A DNA stretch of 64,000 nt from Rapana venosa (GCA_028751875.1 CM054141.1:74753261-74817260); one strand, 5' to 3'; positions 10,853 to 23,577 are shown, counted from the first letter of the stretch. Numbers and translations: made by a program. Notes: generated by a model not told the origin, from the sequence alone.

Positions 10853-11779
10853 CTGCAAGTCAGAGATCACTGATTACTTCAGCACTTCAAGTCAGAGATC
10901 ACTGATTACTTCAGCACTACAAGCCATAGATTACTTCAGCACTACAAGTCATAGATCACTGATTACTTCAGCGCTACAAATCATAGATTATTTCAGCACT
11001 ACAAGTCATGGATCACTGATTACTTCAGCACTACAAGTCATAGATCACTGATTACTTCAGCGCTACAAATCATAGATTACTTCAGCACTACAAGTCATAG
11101 ATTACTGATTACTTCAGCGCTACAAATCATAGATTACTTCAGCACTACAAGTCATAGATCACTGATTACTTCAGCACTACAAGTCATAGATTACTTCAGC
11201 ATTACAAACCATAGATTACTTCAGCACTACGTCACAGATTACTTCAGCACTACAAGTCATAGATCACTGATTACTTCAGCACTACAAGTCATAGTCACTG
11301 ATTACTTCGCACTACAAGTCATAGTTACTTCAGCACTACAAGTCATAGATCACTGATTACTTCAGCACTACAAGTCATAGATCACTGATTACTTCAGCAC
11401 TACAAGTCATAGATCACTGATTACTTCAGCACTACAAGTCATAGATTACTTCAGCACTACAAGTCATAGATCACTTCAGCACTACAAGTCATAGATCACT
11501 GATTACTTCAGCACTACAAGTCATAGATCACTGATTACTTCAGCACTACAAGTCATAGATTACTTCAGCACTACAAACCATAGATTATTTCAGCACTACA
11601 AGTCATAGATCACAGATTACTTCAGTACTACAAGTCATAGATTACTTCAGCACTACAAGTCATAGATTACTTCAGTACTACAAGTCATAGATTACTTCAG
11701 CACTACAAACCATAGATTATTTCAGCACTACAAGTCATAGATTACTTCAGCACTTCAAGTCATAGATTACTTCAGCACT
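10853..11779. repeat. 22/32-bp minisatellite flush with the FPGT splice acceptor
   Basis: About 35 units of GATTACTTCAGCACTACAAG plus TCATA, with or without GATCACT. Read on the minus (gene) strand, each unit contains ATCTATGACTTGTAG, near-identical to the real acceptor ATCTCTGACTTGCAG. The two units nearest the exon keep the acceptor-type CAAGTCAGAGATCAC. The array therefore appears to be built from the intron's 3' end. Bases 11780-12160 are plain intron with no feature. Confidence 0.93.
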
Positions 11780-12160
11780 GATGGGTTATGTTAAGTTTTC
11801 TGTTTTTTAACTGCTGTTTCTTAATTTCCATTAATTGTCATTATCAACTATGGTATTCTTCTGTCATTTTCTTCTGATTATTTTATTAGGCAAATCTCTG
11901 AGGGCACTTTCCAGTAAACTGAGACACCTTTGAATGACTGTAAATGCGTTTACACAAAATGGCGATTTACATCAAAAACCATCACAGCATAAAAGTATTT
12001 CTGTGCCAAAAATTTTGTCAGACTCCTTTGATCTGTCTTCCTGTTCTGATACATTTTGGCTAGGCAATGTCAGACACTAGGAGAAAAATGGCACAGAAAA
12101 TGACAATTTTCCACTAAAGATAACTACAGTACAGCATGGTACATGTGGCACTTGCAAAAA

Positions 12161-12465
12161 TGGATTGGTGGTCTAGAGGTAACCCACCCGCCTAGAAAGC
12201 GAATGGTCCCGGGGCTGAAGTGTGTGGTGGTTTAAACCCCCTCTGGGCCCAAAACTTTCCCCATCCATTAGACCATGAGTGGTGGTCTGGATGCTAGTCT
12301 TTCAGATGAGACGATAAATCCAAGTTTTGTGTATTACACATAATTATTTAGTGCACATAAAAGAACCCACGGCAACAAGAGTTGTCCCTGGCAAATTTCT
12401 GTAGAAAAAGCCACTCCGATAGGGAAACAAATACAGTTGCAGACAGGAAAAAAAAAAAAAAAAAA
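12161..12465 (+). mobile_element. SINE family 2, full-length copy
   Basis: A tRNA-like head (TGGTCTAGAGGTAACCCACC at 12169, GGTTTAAACCCC near 12230) is followed by the shared domain TTTCAGATGAGACGATAAAT. The body holds AAAAGAACCCACGGCAACAA, GTTGTCCCTGGCAAATTTCT and GATAGGGAAACAAATACAGT. It ends in a clean poly(A) tract at 12448-12465. It lies inside the FPGT intron, opposite to the gene. Confidence 0.85.
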
Positions 12466-12470
12466 GGGTA

Positions 12471-12606
12471 AAGTCGTCAAGTCAAAACCACTTTAATCAT
12501 CCCATACAGGGCAATTACAATACTGACAGGCAGATTGATACATATCATAATCTCAAAAGACACAAAAAGCTACATTTCATATTGGTTTAAACATTCCAAA
12601 ATGACT
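12471..12606 (-). mobile_element. LINE tail fragment ending in TTGAC repeats
   Basis: The reverse complement ends AAAGTGGTTTTGACTTGACG, a tail type also seen at 99-120 and at 29408-29487 (ATTTGACTTGACTTGAC). Only the 3' untranslated end is left, wedged between two oppositely oriented SINE 2 copies. Confidence 0.4.
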
Positions 12607-12636
12607 TCAAACAAAAATGTCATGAGCACACACACA

Positions 12637-12882
12637 TTTATTTATTTATTTAATTTATTTATACCACTTTAAGTCACGAGATTTCTCTGCGTGAAATTCG
12701 GGCTGCTCTCCCCGGGGAGAGCGCGTCACCACAAGAGCAGCGCCACCCTTTTTTTTCTTTTCTTTAGGTCTGCAACTGTATTTGTTTCCCTATCAGAGTG
12801 GCTTTTTTCTAAGAATTTTGCCAGGGACAACTCTCTTGTTGCCGTGGGTTCTTTTACGTGCGCTGAAAATTTTGTGTAACAC

Positions 12883-12916
<34 letters not shown>

Positions 12917-12918
12917 TA
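12637..12918 (-). mobile_element. SINE family 2, 3' two-thirds
   Basis: It matches the copy at 12161-12465 from the GATGAGACGATAAACC domain onward. It keeps a longer 3' end containing GGGTGGCGCTGCTCTTGTGG and CTCTCCCCGGGGAGAGCAGC, a near-perfect hairpin, then an AATAAATAAATAAATG-type tail. The two copies lie tail to tail. Confidence 0.85.
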
Positions 12919-13249
12919 ACACACACGCACACACACACAGACACACTACCCCGCACGCACGCACACCCAAACCAAATGGGAACACAATGTTATAAAAAAA
13001 AACATTGACTAGAAGACATAAGCTATTATTTACGCATGCACATATGCAACACGTACACAGCACATGCATGCTGCGCGAACATACCCACGCACACACATAC
13101 ACCAATTTTATGAATTCAATGTTTTAAAGACCTTGACTAGAAGACAGACTTATTTCACACACACACACACATACACCAATGTATGAATTCAATGTTTTAA
13201 AGACCATTGACTAGAAGACAGACTTATTTCACACACACACACACACATG
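12919..13249. repeat. (CA)n tracts with a diverged tandem duplication of ~80 bp
   Basis: TATGAATTCAATGTTTTAAA...GACTAGAAGACAGACTTATT followed by (CA)n occurs twice in tandem (13110-13170 and 13183-13245). A third, more diverged copy is near 12985-13025. Bases 13250-13540 hold nothing recognisable. Confidence 0.75.
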
Positions 13250-13541
13250 TAAGTTTTTGAAATTGTTACCTTTTTTCCCAGTGTTCTTTTGGCATGGAAT
13301 ACATGACATGGGGTTTAAAAAAATTTTTTTTTTATCTGTTGTAGTTTATTTAGTTATACAGTTATTCACAAGGTAAATTCATTTCTTTCATTGTATTATG
13401 GTTACAGTAGTTAGTTCCTTAACCGTTTTTTTCTGAATTGTTAGCCTTTTTGTGTCTAATATCACTGTGAACAGACGTAAAATTGAAGAACAACATATAT
13501 GTATTGACTACACTCATAACAATGACTATCAGGCAAGTAAT

Positions 13542-14876
13542 TCAGAGAAATGTAAAAACTAGGGAGTCAACATCATTGTGATTTAGAATTTGAATGCTAA
13601 CTGGCCCAAAAGAATTTCTTTTTCTGTTTGTTTTGCTGTTGGGGCACTGAAAATGGTGTCCCGAAGGCAACAACTGAAATTCTGGAAACAAAGCATGGGA
13701 GGGATCAGCCAAAATGGCAATCACTTTGCATACAAGCTGCTGATTGCAGAATGACATGAGATCTCTTTGTTCTTCTCCAATTGTTTTTTAGCAGATTCTT
13801 ACAATTCTCTTTCAGGTTTATTCTTGTTTTTAACACTAAGGTTAATGTACCAACAAATAAAAGCAAACTTAGAACACTCTCTATGTAAGACTTGTAAAAC
13901 AAGGAAATAATCTTTTGGTCTACAAAAAATGAGTTCAGTTTCTCAGAAAATACACCATTGTTGTCCCCTTTTTGAGGAAAAAGTGTCAGTGTTAACGTCC
14001 CAGTTTACTTGTGGTCAAAAAACAGTTCCCAGATACTTATAGTTCGAAACGTTTTCAACTTGATTATTGGGTAATAATATTCTTGGGTATGCCCTGATCT
14101 TCTGAAGTCGATAGGCAGATTTTTGTTTTTAAACATTTAGCTCTAGATAGGCCTCGTCACACCAGTGTATGAACTCAGTGAGGGCTGGACCGTGGTCTAA
14201 GACTGATCCGGTAAGAGAGATAAAAAGAGCATGTTTGTCTGTGAACTTTTCCAGAAAGGAATTTCCATAGCTGCTTCTGCAATCATCTGTGTATGAATGT
14301 ACAGAAGTGGTGAGAGGGCGCAACCCTGTGGAGAACCAGTGCAGGTAAATCTAACCAAAGAAAAATTTTTTGTTGGCCAAAACACGTGTGGTCTGTTGGT
14401 TAAAAATTCAATCAGCCAACGAACAAGTTTGATTGTCTACATCAAATTTTGAGTTATTTTGTTAAGCTGCATTGTACTGAAAGCAGAATAAAGTCAGCGA
14501 ACAATATTCTGGCATGAGAGTCAGGTGTTTCCAAGTGACTATACAACTTGTTCAAAATGAATGTTTGGGTATAGCGGAAAGAATGAGGAATTTTGTGTTT
14601 TTTACTACGTTTTCTCACAAGAGATGTGAGAGCTACAGGTCTAAAATCATTAGGCTGAGGAGGATTGGGTTTCTTTGGAAGAGGTATTACATTGGAAGTT
14701 TTCCTAATAACTGGAATCTGACAAGTATCCAGCGAGGCTTACAACAGGTGTTGAAGGATACTGGCAAGCTCAGTAGCGCAGAATTTCAGGGTTCTTCCAC
14801 ATATACCATCTGGTCCGGGAGATTTGTTAATGCTTACAAAGAACTTTTTCATCAACAATGACGCTATTCTCAAAAA
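13542..14876 (-). mobile_element. LINE reverse transcriptase remnant, L2/Rex1-like type
   Basis: This is a 5'-truncated non-LTR retrotransposon inside the FPGT intron, in the gene's orientation. On the minus strand: KSPGPDGICGRTLKFCATEL (about 14840-14780), then KTSNVIPLPKKP and DFRPVALTSL near 14690-14630, HLETPDSHARILFADF near 14510, and GSPQGCALSPLLY near 14330. The active-site region follows, where the YADD motif is lost by indels. Next come HGPALTEFIHWCDEAYLELN, ENVSNYKYLGTVF near 14050, and a C-terminal ADPSHALFPEFQLLPSGHHF block ending at a stop at 13542. Many small indels break it into several frames, so it cannot be active. Confidence 0.85.
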
Positions 14877-14877
14877 C

Positions 14878-14925
14878 TAGGGGTGGCGCTGCTCTTGTGG
14901 CAACACGCTCCACCCGGGCAGACAG
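14878..14925 (+). mobile_element. SINE family 2 fragment
   Basis: GGGTGGCGCTGCTCTTGTGG followed by CAACACGCTC and an AGCC end matches the 3' hairpin region of the SINE at 12637-12918. It sits exactly between the LINE remnant and the mariner-like remnant. Confidence 0.6.
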
Positions 14926-15570
14926 CCTGAATAAATGCATCAAAATACTTGCGGAATTAAGAGCACATGAACAACCTTCTGCTCTAAACGTGTTCAGGTG
15001 GGTGAAGCATTTCACAAGTGGTCAGTCAAGCAGTGAAGATAACGTCAGGGGGAAAGTGCAAAAAATCCCCGAACTTCAAATGTAATGAGTAATGGCCATG
15101 GTGGAAGAAGGGTGTAGATTTAATTTGCCTGGAAAAAATTGCTGATTGTGCTGGTGTTCATTTGTTGACTGCAGATACTCGGGTTTCCCGCAGTTTTGAC
15201 ATCTGAAAATAAAGGGGGAGAGGGTGTGTTTCTGCAAACAAATAATATTTTACCCCAACATTTACAAGAATGGTGATCGCAAGAGGCTGGATGAAAAAGG
15301 GACAGGTGATGAGACCTGCTTTATGAACCTCCAAGGACGTCCCAAAACAAAGCAGGGGTTTTGGAAAGGTTAAAATCCCCCTAAAATCACTTGAAACCAT
15401 TTGGTCTCAAAAGAAACTTTTTTCATGTCTTTCATCACAAAGGGGAAATTGGTGCGCAGAAACCTGCCAGCAGGGCAGGGCAGGAAGTCAGGGGAAAGTT
15501 CAAATGTAGAGATTCAGTTTTGTCTCAACTCAAAAAGTGTTTCCAAAGCAGCTGCCCCCCAAAAAAGGGC
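14926..15570 (+). mobile_element. Mariner-like transposase remnant
   Basis: Short blocks resemble a mariner/Tc1-type transposase across three frames. An N-terminal helix-turn-helix-like stretch reads NVFRWVKHFTSGQSSSEDN (about 14985-15045), matching the family pattern of Trp-x-x-Arg/His-Phe...Gly-x-x-Ser-x-Glu-Asp. GTGDETCFMNLQGRPKTKQG (about 15300-15360) matches the segment around the first catalytic Asp (TGDE-aromatic...P-x-x-K-x-Q). Stops and frame shifts interrupt it, and no terminal inverted repeats were identified. Bases 15571-15730 are unassigned. Confidence 0.5.
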
Positions 15571-15734
15571 ACATAAGGGGCAGCGTTGTCTAGCGCTGAC
15601 TGAACTGTCAGCTGCTTAGACCAAGGCCAGACAGTGGCCAGCACCTGCACAGAGCTCGATACACAATGAAGAAAAGCAGCCCCTTCCCTTGTTTACCTAT
15701 CTCAGCATCATGCCCATTCTCCAGCCAACGCCCG

Positions 15735-15890
15735 GAGGAGAGAGGAGAGAGAGAGAGATGAGAGGAGAGAGAGAGAGAGAGGAGAGAGAAGAGAGAGGAC
15801 AGAAGAGAGAGAGGAGAAAGAAAGAGAGAGAAAAGGAGAAGAGAGAGAGAGAGGAGAGAAGGAGAGAGAGAGAGAGAGAGAGAAAAGGGC
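15735..15890. repeat. (GA)n purine tract
   Basis: About 155 bases of GAGAGAGGAGAGA-type polypurine directly before the 30-bp satellite. Confidence 0.95.
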
Positions 15891-15950
15891 CTTGCCTTCT
15901 CTTCTCTGACTGCACATTGACCCACACCTCTACCCCCACCCACAGTAAGA

Positions 15951-18900
15951 ATCATTGTGGAGATAGAGGGAAATGTGTCAAACATATTGTGGAGATAGTG
16001 GGAGTGTGTCAAACATTTATTGTGGAGATTTGTGGGAGTGTTAAACATCATTGTGCAGATTGTGGGAAATGTGTTAAATATCATTGTGGAGATAGTGGGA
16101 GTTAAACATCATTGTGGAGATAGTGGGGGTGTGTTAAACATCATTGTGGTTTTAGTGGGAGTGTTAAACCCTCATTGTGGACATAGTGGGGGTTTTTAAA
16201 CATCATTGTGGAGATAGTGGGAGTGTGTTAAACATCATTGTGGAGATAGTGGGAGTGTTAAACCTCATTGTGCAGATAGTGGGAGTGTGTCAAACATCAT
16301 TGTGGACATAGTGGGAGTGCTAAACATCATTGTGGAGATAGTGGGAGTGTTAAACATCATTGTGGAGATAGTGGGAGTGTTAAACATCATTGTGCACATT
16401 GTGGGAGTGTGTTAAACATCATTGTGGAGATAGTGGGAGTATTAAACATCATTGTGAAGATAGTGGGAGTGTTAAACATCATTGTGCAGATAGTGGAGTA
16501 TTAAACAACTTTGTGGAGATAGTGGGAGTGCTAAACATCATTGTGGAGATAGTGGGAGTGTTAAACATCATTGTGGAGATAGTGGGAGTGTGTTAAACAT
16601 CATTGTGCAGAAGGTGGGAGTGCTAAACATCTTTGTGAAGATAGTGGGAGTGTTAAACATCATTGTGGAGATAGTGGGAGTGTTAAACATCATTGTGCAG
16701 ATAGTGGGAGTGTGTCAAACATCATTGTGGAGATAGTGGGAGTGTTAAACATCATTGTGGAGATAGTGGGAGTGTTAAACATCATTGTGCAGATAGTGGG
16801 AGTTGTCTCAACATCATTGTGGAGATAGTGGGAGTGTTAAACATCATTGTGGAGATAGTGGGAGTGTGTTAAACATCATTGTGGAGATAGTGGGAGTGTT
16901 AAACATCATTGTGGAGATAGTGGGAGTGTTAAACATCATTGTGGAGATAGTGGAAGTGTTAAACATCATTGTGGAGATAGTGGAGTATTAAACATCATTG
17001 TGGAGATAGTGGGAGTGTTAAACATCATTGTGAAGATAGTGGAAGTGTTAAACATCATTGTGGAGATAGTGGGAGTGTTAAACATCATTGTGCAGATAGC
17101 AGGAGTGTTAAACATCAATGTGGAGATAGTGGGAGTGTTAAACATCATTGTGGAGATAGTGGGAGTATTAAACATCAAAAATCATTGTGGAGATAGTGGG
17201 AGTGTGTTAAACATCATTGTGGAGATAGTGGGAGTGTTAAACATCATTGTGCAGATTGTGGGAGTGTTAAACATCATTGTGGAGATAGTGTGAGTGTTAA
17301 ACATCATTGTGAAGATAGTGGGAGTGTTAAACATCATTGTGCAGATAGTGGAGTATTAAACATCATTGTGGAGATAGTGGGAGTGTTAAACATCATTGTG
17401 AAGATAGTCGGAGTGCTAAACATCATTGTGGAGATAGTGGGAGTGTTAAACATCATTGTGGAGATAGTGGGAGTGTTAAACATCATTGTGGAGATAGTGG
17501 GAGTGTGTTAAACATCATTGTGGGGGTTAAATTTGGGGAAAAGTATTGTTAAACATCTTTTGGGGAGATAGTGGGGTGTTAAAATCATTGGAGATAGTGG
17601 GGTGTTAAACTCATTGTGGAGATATGGGAGTGTTAAACATTTTGGGGGTGGAGAAATCATTGTGTGTGAGTGTGTTAAAATCTTGTGAGATAGTGGGAGT
17701 GTTAAACATCTTGTGGAGATAGTGGGAGTGTTAAACTTTCATTGTGAGTTAGTGGGATGTTAAACATAAATGTGGAAGGGGATTAAACCATGATTGGGAA
17801 GTGTTAAACATCTGTGGAGATAGTGGGAGTTTAAACATCATTGTGGAGATAGTGGGAGTGTTAAAATCATTGTGGAGATGTGGGAGTGTTTAAAAAAAAT
17901 CATTGTGAGATAGTGGGAGTGTTAAACATCATTGTGGAGTTAGTGGGAGTGTTTAAATCATTGGGGAAGATAGGGGGAGTGTTAACATCTTGTGGAGATA
18001 GGGGGATGTTTAAACATCATTGTGGAGATAGTGGAGTGTTAAAACATCATTGTGGAGTAGTGGAGTGTTAAACACTTGTGGAGATAGGGGGGTTTTATTA
18101 AACATCATTGGGGAGATATTGGGAGTGTTAAACATCATTGGGATAGTTGGGAGTGTTAAACATCATTGTGGAGATAGTGGGAGGGGTTTAAACATCATTG
18201 TGCAGATTGGGGAGTGTTAACATCATTGTGAGATAGTGGAGTTTAATCATTGGGATGTGGGGGTGTTTAAACATCATGGGGAAGATAGTGGGAGTTGTTA
18301 AACATCATTGTGGAGATATGGGAGTGTTAAAACATCATTGTGGAATAGTGGGAGGGGTTAAACATCATTGTGGAGATGTGGGAGTGTGTTAAACATCATT
18401 GGGGAGAAGGGGGGAGTGTTAAATCTTTGTGGATAGTGGGTTTTAAACATCTTTGTGGAGTAGTGGGAGTGTTAAAATCATTGTGGAGATAGTGGAGTGT
18501 TAAATATCATTGTGGAGATAGTGGGATTTGTTAAACATCATTGGGGAAATGTGGGGAGTGTTAAAATCATTGTGGAGTTTAGTGGGAGTTTTTTAAACAT
18601 CATTGGGGATAGTGGGTGTTAATACTTTTAAAACAATCTTGTGGGATAGTGGGAGTGTTAAACAACTCATTGTGGAGATATGGGAGTTTTTTAAATTCAT
18701 TGTGGAATAGTGGGAGTGTTAAACATCTTTGTGGGAAGTGGGAGTGTTAAACATAAAATTTGTGGAGATAGTGGGAGTGTTAAAAAACATGTAGAAGTAG
18801 TCAATCATGTGTAGTGAGGTTAAACTCATTGTGGAGATAGTGGGAGTGTTAAACATCAGGAGATAGTGGGTGTTAACTCATGGAAAATTGTGGGAGTGGT

Positions 18901-21884
18901 TAAATATCTTTGTGGAGATAGTGGAGTGTTAAACATCATTGTGGAGATAGTGGGAGTGTTAATATCATTGTGGAGATAGTGGGAGTGTTAAACATCTTTT
19001 GGGTGGGGAAAAAATAGTGGAGGGGGGTTAAAATTTGTGAGATAGTTGGAGTTTTTAAACATCTTTAGGGGAGATGTGGGAGTGTTTAACATAAACATCA
19101 TTGTGGAGATAGTGGGAGTGTTAAACATCATTGTGAAGATAGTGGGAGTGTTCAACATCATTGTGGATATAGTGGGAGTGTTTTAAATCATTGTGGAGTT
19201 AGTTTTGGGGTGTTCAACATCATTGTGGATATAGTGGGAGTGTTCAACATCATTGTGGATTAGTGGGATGTTTTCACATATTTGGTATAGTGGGAGTGTT
19301 TAAACATCATTGTGGTTTTTTGGGAGTTTTTTAAACATCATTGGGAATAGTGGGGGGTGTTTTTAAACATCATTTTTTTGGAGTAGGGGGAGTGTTAAAC
19401 ATTTGTGGGATAGTGGAGTTTGTTAAAGATTCAGGAGATAGTGGGTTGTTAAAATTTGTGGGTTTAGTGGGATTTGTTAACTCATTGTGGAGTTGTAGGG
19501 GAGGGGGTTTAACTCTGGGGAGATAGTGGGTGTTTAAACATCATTGTGGAGATTGTGGGAGTTTTAAAAATCTTGTGCGATAGTGGGAGTGAAACATCAT
19601 TGTGTATGTAGTGTTTAACTCATGGTAGTAGTGGGTGTGTTAAAATCTTGGGGAGATAGTGGGAGTTTTTAAACTCATTGTGGAGATTGTGGGAGTGTTA
19701 AACATAATTGTGGTTTAGTGGGTTGTTTTTTTTTTTAAAACATCATAATGGAGATAGTGGGAGTGTTAAACATCCTTGTGGAGATAGTGGGAGTGTTAAA
19801 CATCATTGTGCAGATTGTGGGAGTGTTAAACATCAAACATCATTGTGGAGATAGTGGGAGTGTGTTAATCATTGTTGAGATAGTGGGAGTGTTAAACATC
19901 ATTGTTGAGATAGTGGGAGTGTTAAACATCATTGTGGAGATAGTGGAAGTGTTAAACATCATAGTGGAGATAGTGGGAATGTTAAACATCATAGTGGAGA
20001 TAGTGGGAGTGTTAAACATCATAGTGGAAATAGTGGGAGTGTTAAACATAGTGGATATAGTGGGAGTGTTAAACATCATAGTGGAGATAGTGGGAGTGTT
20101 AAACATCATAGTGGAGATAGTGGGAGTGTTAAACATCATTGTGGAGATAGTGGGAGTGTTAAACATCATTGTGGAGATAGTGGGAGTGTTAAACATCATT
20201 GTGGAGATAGTGGGAGTGTTAAACATCATTGTGGAGATAGTGGGAGTGTTAAACATAATTGTGGAGATAGTGGGAGTGTTAAACATCATAGTGGAAATAG
20301 TGGGAGGAGTGTTAAACATAATTGTGGAGATAGTGGGAGTGTTAAACATCATAGTGGAGATAGTTGGAGTGTTAAACATCATAGTGGAGATAGTGGGAGT
20401 GTTAAACATCATTGTGGAGATAGTGGGAGTGTGTTAAACATCATTGTGGAGATAGTGGGAGTGTTCAACATCTTGTGAGATGTGGGGGAGTGTTCACATC
20501 ATTGTGGAGATGTTGGGGTGTTAAAATCATTTGTGGAGATAGTGGGAGTGTTAAAACTCATTTGAAATAGGGGAGTGTTAAACATCATAGTGGAGATAGT
20601 GGGAGTGTTAAACATCATTGTGGAGATAGTGGGAGTGTTAAACATCATAGTGGAGATAGTGGGAGTGTGAAACATCATAGTGGAGATAGTGGGAGTGTGA
20701 AACATCATTGTGGAGATAGTGGGAGTGTTAAACATCATAGTGGAGATAGTGGGAGTGTTAAACATCATTGTGGAGATAGTGGGAGTGTTCAACATCATTG
20801 TGGAGATAGTGGGAGTGTTCAACATCATTGTGGAGATAGTGGGAGTGTTCAACATCATTGTGGAGATAGTGGGAGTGTTCAACATCATTGTGGAGATAGT
20901 GGGAGTGTTCAACATCATTGTGGAGATAGTGGGAGTGTTCAACATCATAGTGGAGATAGTGGGAGTGTTAAACATCATAGTGGAGATAGTGGGAGTGTTA
21001 AACATCATTGTGGAGATAGTGGGAGTGTTAAACATCATTGTGGAGATAGTGGGAGTGTTAAACATCATTGTGGAGATAGTGGGAATGTGAAACATCATTG
21101 TGGAGATAGTGGGAGTGTTAAACATCATAGTGGAGATAGTGGGAGTGTTAAACATCATAGTGGAGATAGTGTGAGTGTTAAACATCATAGTGGAGATAGT
21201 GTGAGTGTTAAACATCATAGTGGAGATAGTGTGAGTGTTAAACATCATAGTGGAGATAGTGGAGTGTTAAACACCATAGTGGAGATAGTGGGAGTGTTAA
21301 ACATCATTGTGGAGATAGTGGAGTGTTAAACATCATAGTGGAGATAGTGGGAGTGTTAAACATCATTGTGGAGATAGTGGAGTGTTAAACATCATTGTGG
21401 AGATAGTGGGAGTGTTAAACATCATTGTGGAGATAGTGGAGTGTTAAACATCATAGTGGAGTGTTAAACATCATTGTGGAGATAGTGGAGTGTTAAACAT
21501 CATAGTGGAGATAGTGGAGTGTTAAACATCATTGTGGAGATAGTGGGAGTGTTAAACATCATTGTGGAGATAGTGGAGTGTTAAACATCATTGTGTAGAT
21601 AGTGGGAGTGTTAAACATCATTGTGGATATAGTGGGAGTGTTAAACATCATTGTGGAGATAGTGGGAGTGTTAAACATCATTGTGGAGATAGTGGGAGTG
21701 TTAAACATCATTGTGTAGATAGTGGGAGTGTTAAACATCATAGTGGAGATAGTGGGAGTGTTAAACATCATTGTGGAGATAGTGGGAGTGTTAAACATCA
21801 TAGTGGAGATAGTGGAGTGTTAAACATCATTGTGGAGATAGTGGGAGTGTTAAACATCATAGTGGAAATAGTGGGAGTGTTAAA
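15951..21884. repeat. 6-kb satellite of 30-bp units in the FPGT intron
   Basis: About 200 copies of ATTGTGGAGATAGTGGGAGT plus GTTAAACATC. Common variants are TAGTGG for TTGTGG, GTTCAAC for GTTAAAC, GGAG losing one G, and a +2 GTGTGTTAAAC form. Six consecutive GTTCAAC units lie at about 20790-20940, and four GTGTGAG units near 21165-21240, showing local homogenisation. From about 17520 to 19740 the units are riddled with one-base indels, with abrupt edges on both sides. Because 30 is divisible by three, decapeptide-repeat frames (VGVLNIIVEI; MMFNTPTIST) stay open for up to 250 codons. They are not genes. Confidence 0.96.
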
Positions 21885-22177
21885 GAAGGGGCCCAGCTAC
21901 CCCTATTCCTTTCCACTTTTACTGTACTCTCAGCTGTTCATATATTTATTTAATAATTTTTTTAATTTTTTTTAAAAATTGTGAATACAAGTGTATCACT
22001 GAGCCTACATTCTGAAACACTTGGTTGTCTCTATAACCTGCACATCAAAGCTGAGCACTATAATAAACTTTCTACTGATACCAAACAACTAACAGACATT
22101 AATACACAAAGTACAGAGAGAAAGAGAGGGAGAGAGAGACAGACAGACACACACACACAAAGTGGTTTCTGGGGTGG

Positions 22178-22523
22178 GGGGTGGGGACGGGATAGTCTAG
22201 TGGTCAGAACACTGCGCTCGCAATTTGACGACCCGGGTTTGATTCCCGTTCAAGGGGGATATTTTCCCCTGGAGTTAACATCAGTGCAGACTCCACTCTC
22301 CCCAAAAGTCCTTCGGATGAGACTATAAACCGAGGCCCCGTGTGTGAACGCACGCAGAACATCTTACGCACACGTTAAATCCTGTTCCGTTTTTCATAAG
22401 AGTAGGCCATTGTGTGCCGGTGGGAACAGATGACAACATTAACAAAACCGCATACACACGGGGACTGGATGTAAAAAAGCACATAAGTGCTTATTTCATT
22501 ATCCTCAATATAAAAGAATAAAA
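22178..22523 (+). mobile_element. SINE family 1, full-length reference copy
   Basis: The tRNA-like head carries box A (GGGATAGTCTAGTGGTCAGA) and box B (GGGTTTGATTCCCGTTC, 22235-22251). The body follows with GATATTTTCCCCTGGAGTTA, CTTCGGATGAGACTATAAAC, CGCACGCAGAACATCTTACG, AGTAGGCCATTGTGTGCCGG, GGACTGGATGTAAAAAAGCA and an AATAAAA-type end. It is about 345 bp long and the best-preserved of some eleven copies in the window. Simple GA and CA repeats lie just 5' (22118-22160). Confidence 0.9.
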
Positions 22524-22649
22524 TGGAAGGAGAAAAAGAAATAGACTTGAATTTTTCTGAAGAAACTTCTTAGAATCTACTGTCAGATCAGATGTTTTTG
22601 ATTGAAACTGCTCAATCCCTTGTACATAGTCCTGTTTTCAGGTTTATAC

Positions 22650-22910
22650 AGTGAACGCTAAGAAGGTGGAAGTTTTTGTTTTGTTTGGGGAGGGGATTTT
22701 TTGTTTGTTTTGGGGGAGATTTTTTTGTTGTTTCTTTGGGGTTTTTTTTGTTTTTTTAAACTGTTGATGCAATTTTGTTTCAATTGACCTTGCCATTTCA
22801 TGTTACTCAGCTGATATTTTTTATGTGTGCACACATACACACACACGCACGCACACAACACACACACACACAGTGACACACACTCTCTCTCGCACACACA
22901 CACAACAAAA
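22650..22910. repeat. T/G-rich low-complexity stretch and (CA)n
   Basis: TTTTGTTTGGGG-type sequence to about 22760, then CA-rich tracts at 22826-22910. Bases 22911-23500 hold a few short CA runs and no recognised gene. Confidence 0.7.
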
Positions 22911-23505
22911 CAATCTTTCAGTTTCAGTCACACCCAAGCATCTGCTTTCCTTCTTTTCTCTATGTCTCCATTCATCTAATATCACTGAGAGTGAAAAGAT
23001 GTAAAATCTGGAGAACGAACAAACACACACACACATACACACACGCGCGCATTGCATATGATGTGTGTGTGTGTGAAATGTACAGACAGAAATCATTAAA
23101 ATATTGGAAGAAAAGTCATATATAACTTATAAGTTGTATTTTAATCTTGATCCTCAGTTGACTTACAACACAATGCACAGAATCACATGTATACTTCTGT
23201 GAGAACTGAAACACACACACAGCATGGACTGTACAAAGAGCAACATTCCTTTGACAGCCATTTACACAACAAGAGGACTCTAGCTCTGGCACCATCCTGT
23301 GTTTACCAAACGTCTGTCAACCTGCACCTACAGAGGAAGGGAGATGAGGAGGAGAAGCAAAAGGGGGAGGGAGGAAAGGAAAAGGTGAAGGTCAACACTC
23401 TGCTTCTAAACGTAAGGGGGCAAAGAGGGAGCAACAGCCATGGGGGAATTCAGATCTATCCTCCATGACAACCCGCCTGCTCACCGGTCAAAGCTCGTAA
23501 AAAGG

Positions 23506-23506
<1 letters not shown>

Positions 23507-23573
<67 letters not shown>

Positions 23574-23577
23574 AATG
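23507..23577. repeat. (AT)n microsatellite
   Basis: About 70 bases of nearly pure AT, able to extrude as a cruciform. The following 23578-24345 has no recognised exon. TTAACCCTTTCAGTGCGG at 23676 resembles a piggyBac-type end. Confidence 0.95.

Noticed and set aside
19748..21329. Frames of 220-250 codons with decapeptide repeats (VGVLNIIVEI, MMFNTPTIST)
   Set aside because: The 30-bp satellite period is divisible by three; both strands and several frames are open.
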